Source: UBA2144 sp964506185
GTDB lineage: Bacteria; Patescibacteriota; Gracilibacteria; Peribacterales; Peribacteraceae
Direction of reading: 5' to 3'
NCBI GenBank assembly: GCA_964506185.1
Contig: CAZDKL010000004.1
Span: forward strand, 1 to 64,000
DNA: 64,000 nucleotides
Positions 61,401-64,000 of this stretch are shown here, in pieces (the stretch's first letter is position 1; each line of letters opens with the position of its first letter). The translations under genes were made by a program, and so were the position numbers. The notes under the pieces were generated by a model. That model made no database searches. It had not been told where the DNA came from and worked only from the letters and a program-made list of their open reading frames with translations.

Positions 61401-61545
61401 GCTTAAACTCAGTTCTAGCTTCAATTAGACGCTTCTTTATAACCTTTTCAAAGGCTTTGCCGTAGGCTGTTCCCTTAGCTTCCTTTCTTAGTTTTGTTTC
61501 CAAATACTCAAAGCTGCCCTCTTTGAATTTTATTGCCTTAGTCAC
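58480..61545 (-). CDS. Nuclease-SF2 helicase with five W-rich repeats
   Basis: 1021 residues from GTG 61545 (TAGAAT ends 6 nt upstream). Residues about 60-130 form a PD-(D/E)xK nuclease-like domain (GIDLIAEDKQGKIWAIQVKN). The SF2 helicase follows: ACGTGKTLISLWVKEK, IFDEAHRCTGYMG, the sequence TATERYI and QAVGRAIRK. Residues about 650-1021 hold five repeats of about 75 residues, each with ILKWADDYKKK-type, Y/WPNTKSGKI, TW and RGLP-SSLAKLL signatures, likely DNA-binding and known to me mainly from planctomycete proteins. It could be a restriction-like defence enzyme. No methylase is present. Confidence 0.85.
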   Translation of the reverse strand: MTKAIKFKEGSFEYLETKLRKEAKGTAYGKAFEKVIKKRLIEARTEFKPQFQNVWLWEEWPKNWGIDKGIDLIAEDKQGKIWAIQVKNYSPDYVIPKSGIDSFISESERKVIDKRMLIATTDKIGPNAKELFSSLSKKCVLVMRGDLKAQKTPWPTKLKEKTKREPKKNPRPDQKKAIDAVLKGFKKHNRGRLIRACGTGKTLISLWVKEKMKPKRTLVLFPSISLVAQTVESWNKERRDDYEYLIICSDETTDSGESESASSYGIDVTTDAQEIHGFLKRKTSKPTIVFCTYQSSKLLKEAQEGCPDFDLIIFDEAHRCTGYMGRQFTFALDDKNIRGKKRLFMTATERYIKQVIKDKAGEVDFEIASMDDEGLYGPVFSELSFGQAIKQNLLNNYQVAIVVVSEEEAKEMVEKGKLIKTRSGILSDARTMATQMAIAKAMKKYDITKMITFHSSVKKAKDFIDENKEDSLPSTIKLMKRKPAKDLWFNHISGKTPASQRKTLLEDFKALPKTTRALLTNCACLKEGVDIPALDGIAFVDPKSSIIDIVQAVGRAIRKTPDNKAGTILVPVFINPDDEEEALDSSAFKIVGYVLKALQQHDESLKEELEGYRMEVGKRRASGKVRMPSQVKVDIHTVLPREFEQNLLVKIIKVGAKKADLKIDLILEWMDSYKKKHGDWPHAKLFESIDESPEDTWPIVDGALNLGSRGLPKNSSLAKLLKEHRGVRHIKELPDLSVEQILKWADDYKKKNAEYPNTRSGKIEGTEETWTGINTALIRGTRQLPKDMSLAKVFAKNRGLRVKRALPILTYDQIIEWAKNHHKKTGKWPTAKSGKIIDCPNEKWSDVDGALFRGNRGLQKTTLANLLASKGLKEHKHQQKPLTVNQVLGWADAYKKKYGKWPNTKSGKIKEMPQYTWLSIDTYLQNGVRGLPSGSSLAKLLSKERGLRNSRNLPSLSESKIIKWAKDFNKTNGKWPNEKSGEIPNSGGETWRTINKALYRGSRGFNGGSSLNKLFTKHRLK

Positions 61546-61624
61546 GGGCTTATTCTACCTCTTTGTTGGGTTTATTTTCCAAAAAATAATAGCCTTTCAT
61601 AGTATCAGGGTGTATAAGTATCGT

Positions 61625-62257
61625 ATGAAAGCTGGGAAGATTTCTGCATTTATGTTGTTTACGCTGATTTTTCTAACAGCTTGCTCGCTACAAGGCAATG
61701 TGTCTTTGGACGAACTCAACGAGCTAAAAAACCGAATTGAAGTTCTCGAGGATGAAAATCAGGAGCTCAAGGAGGTAATTGAGGATGAACAAAAAGCAGA
61801 ACTGGCACCCAAGCCAACGACCCAGCCCGCACCAAAAGCAGTTGTTCCCGTAAAAGTGGATAATTCAGCAGAGCTCAAAGAGCAACGCGAGGCCTTATTA
61901 GCAATTTATTTAGATTTTAAGGATCTGGAGACGTTACTAAATGCTGAAATAAATAGAATAAGTTTGCAGCATCAGGCGATTGCAGTGGATAACACTCGGA
62001 TTGCAAAGATAATGTACGATCCATCGACACCGGATAGCGAGTTTTATGAGGCCAAAAGACAAGCGGCTGAATATGTAGAGATCATGAAGGAAACGATGCC
62101 AGAAAGTGAAAGACTGTATAAACAATTGAAGGAAGTAATAATTATGAAAACAGCCGTAGAAATAATGCGGCATAACAATGCTGAGGGGAAGCTGCTTACT
62201 GATTCTGATTACGACAAGCTTGCAGAAATGGAGAGATGGAACAATCAATATCGATAA
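61625..62257 (+). CDS. Lipoprotein with coiled-coil head
   Basis: 210 residues. Lipobox FLTAC (Cys 19) is followed by LNELKNRIEVLEDENQELKE, a Pro/Lys linker and a helical domain (AEINRISLQHQAIAVDNTRI). TATAAG (61613-61618) ends 6 nt before ATG 61625. It shares its head design with 28305 and 62700. Confidence 0.8.
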   Translation: MKAGKISAFMLFTLIFLTACSLQGNVSLDELNELKNRIEVLEDENQELKEVIEDEQKAELAPKPTTQPAPKAVVPVKVDNSAELKEQREALLAIYLDFKDLETLLNAEINRISLQHQAIAVDNTRIAKIMYDPSTPDSEFYEAKRQAAEYVEIMKETMPESERLYKQLKEVIIMKTAVEIMRHNNAEGKLLTDSDYDKLAEMERWNNQYR

Positions 62258-62262
62258 TTAGT

Positions 62263-62670
62263 ATGGCGAGGCTACTTTTTCTAGCACTGGCATTGATTAC
62301 ACTGACAGCATGTGATGCTTCAGAGCAAAGCAAGTTGCATGATGATCTTCCAGCAACAGATTCTCAGGAAGCTCGCGAAAAAATTGCCAATAGGCAATTG
62401 GTTAATATTAAATACCGAGAGGATCCTGTCGATGTTGCAGGCTTCGATTACCTAAATACTCCCCGGAGCTCTTTTGTTAGAGGTGCATGGTATGACTCCG
62501 ACAACCAATACATGATTATTAACCTCAATGGCACCAATTATCATTATTGCGGACTTCCAAAGAGCACCTGGCGAAAGTTCTCTCGCTCTGATTCGTTTGG
62601 TAGATCTTATAATCAGACCATAAAGAATAGGTATGATTGTAGAATCAATCCCGTACCCAATTATGATTAA
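62263..62670 (+). CDS. Lipoprotein with KTSC-like domain
   Basis: 135 residues. Lipobox LTAC follows MARLLFLALALIT. The C-terminal 60 residues (SSFVRGAWYDSDNQYMIINL, YHYCGLPKSTWRKFSRSDSF, IKNRYDC) fit the KTSC domain, a short beta-rich module of unknown role. It begins 6 nt after the preceding lipoprotein gene, so the two are cotranscribed. Confidence 0.78.
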   Translation: MARLLFLALALITLTACDASEQSKLHDDLPATDSQEAREKIANRQLVNIKYREDPVDVAGFDYLNTPRSSFVRGAWYDSDNQYMIINLNGTNYHYCGLPKSTWRKFSRSDSFGRSYNQTIKNRYDCRINPVPNYD

Positions 62671-62699
62671 ATGGCTTTGGTATTACTCTCGCTCCTCAT

Positions 62700-63308
62700 A
62701 TGAAATTACTACTAACAATTCTGCCAGCTCTATTTGTGTTTACAGCCTGTAGTACTAAGACAGATCCTGCAGTAGATGATCTCAAAGAGCGAGTAGAAAA
62801 ACTTGAGGAAGAAAACCGACAATTAAAACAGAAGAAAGAACCGGCTGTTGCACCAAAGCCTGATAAAGCTGCAGTACAAAAAAAAGTACCGATAACCACA
62901 GCACCAAAGAACGAGCCAAGCGATGCACTAAAATTAAAAACCCCATGGTATATGCAACCAACTGAGTCTATACCAGAAAAACCTGTATTCTACAATTCTT
63001 CAAGCAATTTGGTGAAAGATAAATGCACAGAAATACGTAATCAAGAGGAGGCTGCAAAAAATGAAACAATGCAAAATTATTTGGAAGCACAGACTGATCT
63101 TCGTGAGCAAAACCTTGCGTCTAGGGCAGACCTAGTATCCAAGCTCTCTCACCTAAGTCCAGCTGCAAGACAAAGGATTCTTGCCGAACAAGATTCACTA
63201 TCAAAAGAATCACTAGCCGCTATGGAAAATTTGAAAAATATTAGAATGGATGCAATTGAGTCGGCTTACGATAAAGAGTATGCCAAAAATGGGTGCAGTT
63301 TTTATTAA
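62700..63308 (+). CDS. Lipoprotein with coiled-coil head
   Basis: 202 residues. Lipobox FTAC (Cys 17), then VDDLKERVEKLEEENRQLKQ, a Pro-rich linker and a helical domain (QNYLEAQTDLREQNLASRAD). It is the third member of the shared-head lipoprotein family. Confidence 0.8.
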   Translation: MKLLLTILPALFVFTACSTKTDPAVDDLKERVEKLEEENRQLKQKKEPAVAPKPDKAAVQKKVPITTAPKNEPSDALKLKTPWYMQPTESIPEKPVFYNSSSNLVKDKCTEIRNQEEAAKNETMQNYLEAQTDLREQNLASRADLVSKLSHLSPAARQRILAEQDSLSKESLAAMENLKNIRMDAIESAYDKEYAKNGCSFY

Positions 63309-63393
63309 GATGTTGCATGTTAAAAGAAAAAATAATATTAACAATTCCGTTTTATAAACAATCCTCAATTGTGCTGATACAATTCCCAGTCCA

Positions 63394-63627
63394 ATGCCAA
63401 CTGCAAAAACAACTTTGCGGCTTACTCTCTTTAAAGTTGAGAAAACCAAGTGGAAAGCGGCAGCGAAGCGTCACCGCCTCAGGCTTTCTGAATTTGTCAG
63501 ATGGACTGTAAATACCAAGGTCAGGATTCCGACGATAGATCTGGCGGAGAAGCTCGAGAAAAAGAGACCGGAGCAGATGTCGATCATTGATGTTACGAAA
63601 TATGATGCTCAAACTTCAATGTTTTAA
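63394..63627 (+). CDS. Small ribbon-helix-helix-like protein
   Basis: 77 residues. TTLRLTLFKVEKTKWKAAAK, then RHRLRLSEFVRWTVNTKV looks like the strand-helix-helix of mobilisation or antitoxin RHH proteins. It may bind DNA at a regulatory or transfer site of element 2. No toxin or relaxase is seen beside it. 63628-63761 holds G-rich tracts but no gene. Confidence 0.5.
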   Translation: MPTAKTTLRLTLFKVEKTKWKAAAKRHRLRLSEFVRWTVNTKVRIPTIDLAEKLEKKRPEQMSIIDVTKYDAQTSMF

Positions 63628-63761
63628 CACTGCCGATACATTAAATGGTACCTAAGGGGGTATGGGACCCTGCGGGGGAATGGGGGTGGGTGCGACGTAT
63701 GCGGACCAGAAAAAAGGATTGTTAATGTTTTCCATTTACACTTTTTGTTATCATATCTGGT

Positions 63762-64000
63762 ATGGACCTCACAGTGCTCAACATAAGCAAAGTTAAATCG
63801 ACCGAAGAAGCTAGCAAGCTCATGAAGGAATCAGCTGTCCTTTTATATATTTTCTTCGGTATTCAATTGTTTATGGGTGTCTTTGCTTATCCTGTATTAC
63901 AAGATGTACAAGTGTTCTTAGTGCCTATAGCGCTGTTACTAATGATAGTGGTTGTCCATAGGTTTAAAAACAGAGCAATTTCGATCGTGATGCTATGCTA
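63762..64000 (+). CDS. Membrane protein, 3' end outside the window
   Basis: The frame opens with MDLTVLNISKVKSTEEASKL and has two to three hydrophobic helices (VLLYIFFGIQLFMGVFAY, VFLVPIALLLMIVVVHRF). TATCAT (63749-63754) ends 7 nt before ATG, the same leaderless pattern. The gene is cut by the window end after 79 codons. Confidence 0.6.
   Translation, partial: MDLTVLNISKVKSTEEASKLMKESAVLLYIFFGIQLFMGVFAYPVLQDVQVFLVPIALLLMIVVVHRFKNRAISIVMLC

Larger units (their letters stand above)
51849..64000. mobile_element. Integrative element 2 at tRNA-Trp (right end not seen)
   Basis: Begins at the tRNA-Trp 3' end with a large serine recombinase. An early-gene operon on the minus strand (five small/replication genes) follows, then an SLH surface protein, a TerS-like protein, a nuclease-helicase, three lipoproteins, an RHH-like protein and a membrane protein. 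No copy of the tRNA 3' end was found to the right, so the element may extend past the window. Confidence 0.55.

Overview
Organism. The window looks like a streamlined Candidate Phyla Radiation (Patescibacteria) genome, most likely Peregrinibacteria-like. This rests on gene style and is an inference: a 23S rRNA gene with hairpin insertions and no 16S gene beside it, a small housekeeping set, one-membrane-type surface genes (SLH proteins, lipoproteins, LysM/M23 peptidases, FemAB), and many genes without a Shine-Dalgarno (SD) sequence. TGA is used as a stop, so the Gracilibacteria/Absconditabacteria UGA=Gly code does not apply.

Layout. 1-2268 is the 5' two thirds of a 23S rRNA gene (minus strand) with its leader and promoter (to 2711). 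2952-26474 is mostly backbone: methyltransferase, ssb, rpoB, sodA, femAB, a giant S-layer protein, a possible structured RNA, cysS, a GC-rich island with csrA, class I aldolase, yidC-rnpA, gatC-gatA, two surface/membrane genes and a ClpP-fold protein. About 26593-36649 is integrative element 1, next to tRNA-Asp: an ATPase/STAS pair, lipoproteins, a nuclease/Sel1 cassette, a replication protein, regulators and a large serine recombinase. 36759-48340 is backbone: cell wall genes (M23, DacA, FtsQ), glycosyltransferase, NAD(P)HX repair, laccase-domain enzyme, a possible RNA, dGTPase, M23, N-formylglutamate amidohydrolase, MscS-like channel and a TPR glycosyltransferase. 48372-49976 is a second GC-rich island. 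From tRNA-Trp (51772) to the window end lies integrative element 2: recombinase, split primase-helicase, SLH surface protein, TerS-like HTH protein, nuclease-helicase with five W-rich repeats, three lipoproteins, and more.

Themes. (1) Many small hairpin-forming repeats, each built from a different 7-10 bp word, lie between genes and also inside 23S rRNA, femAB, cysS, rnpA, a glycosyltransferase and the gatA start; they behave like Rickettsia palindromic elements. (2) Most backbone and element genes appear leaderless: a TANNNT -10 box sits 6-8 nt before the start codon. (3) Two GC-rich islands instead use strong SDs, GTG starts and GC-rich terminators with a shared tail. (4) Both elements use large serine recombinases whose 3' ends run antisense through a tRNA gene, and both carry TerS-like proteins, replication genes and a shared small-protein family, resembling phage satellites with surface-protein cargo.
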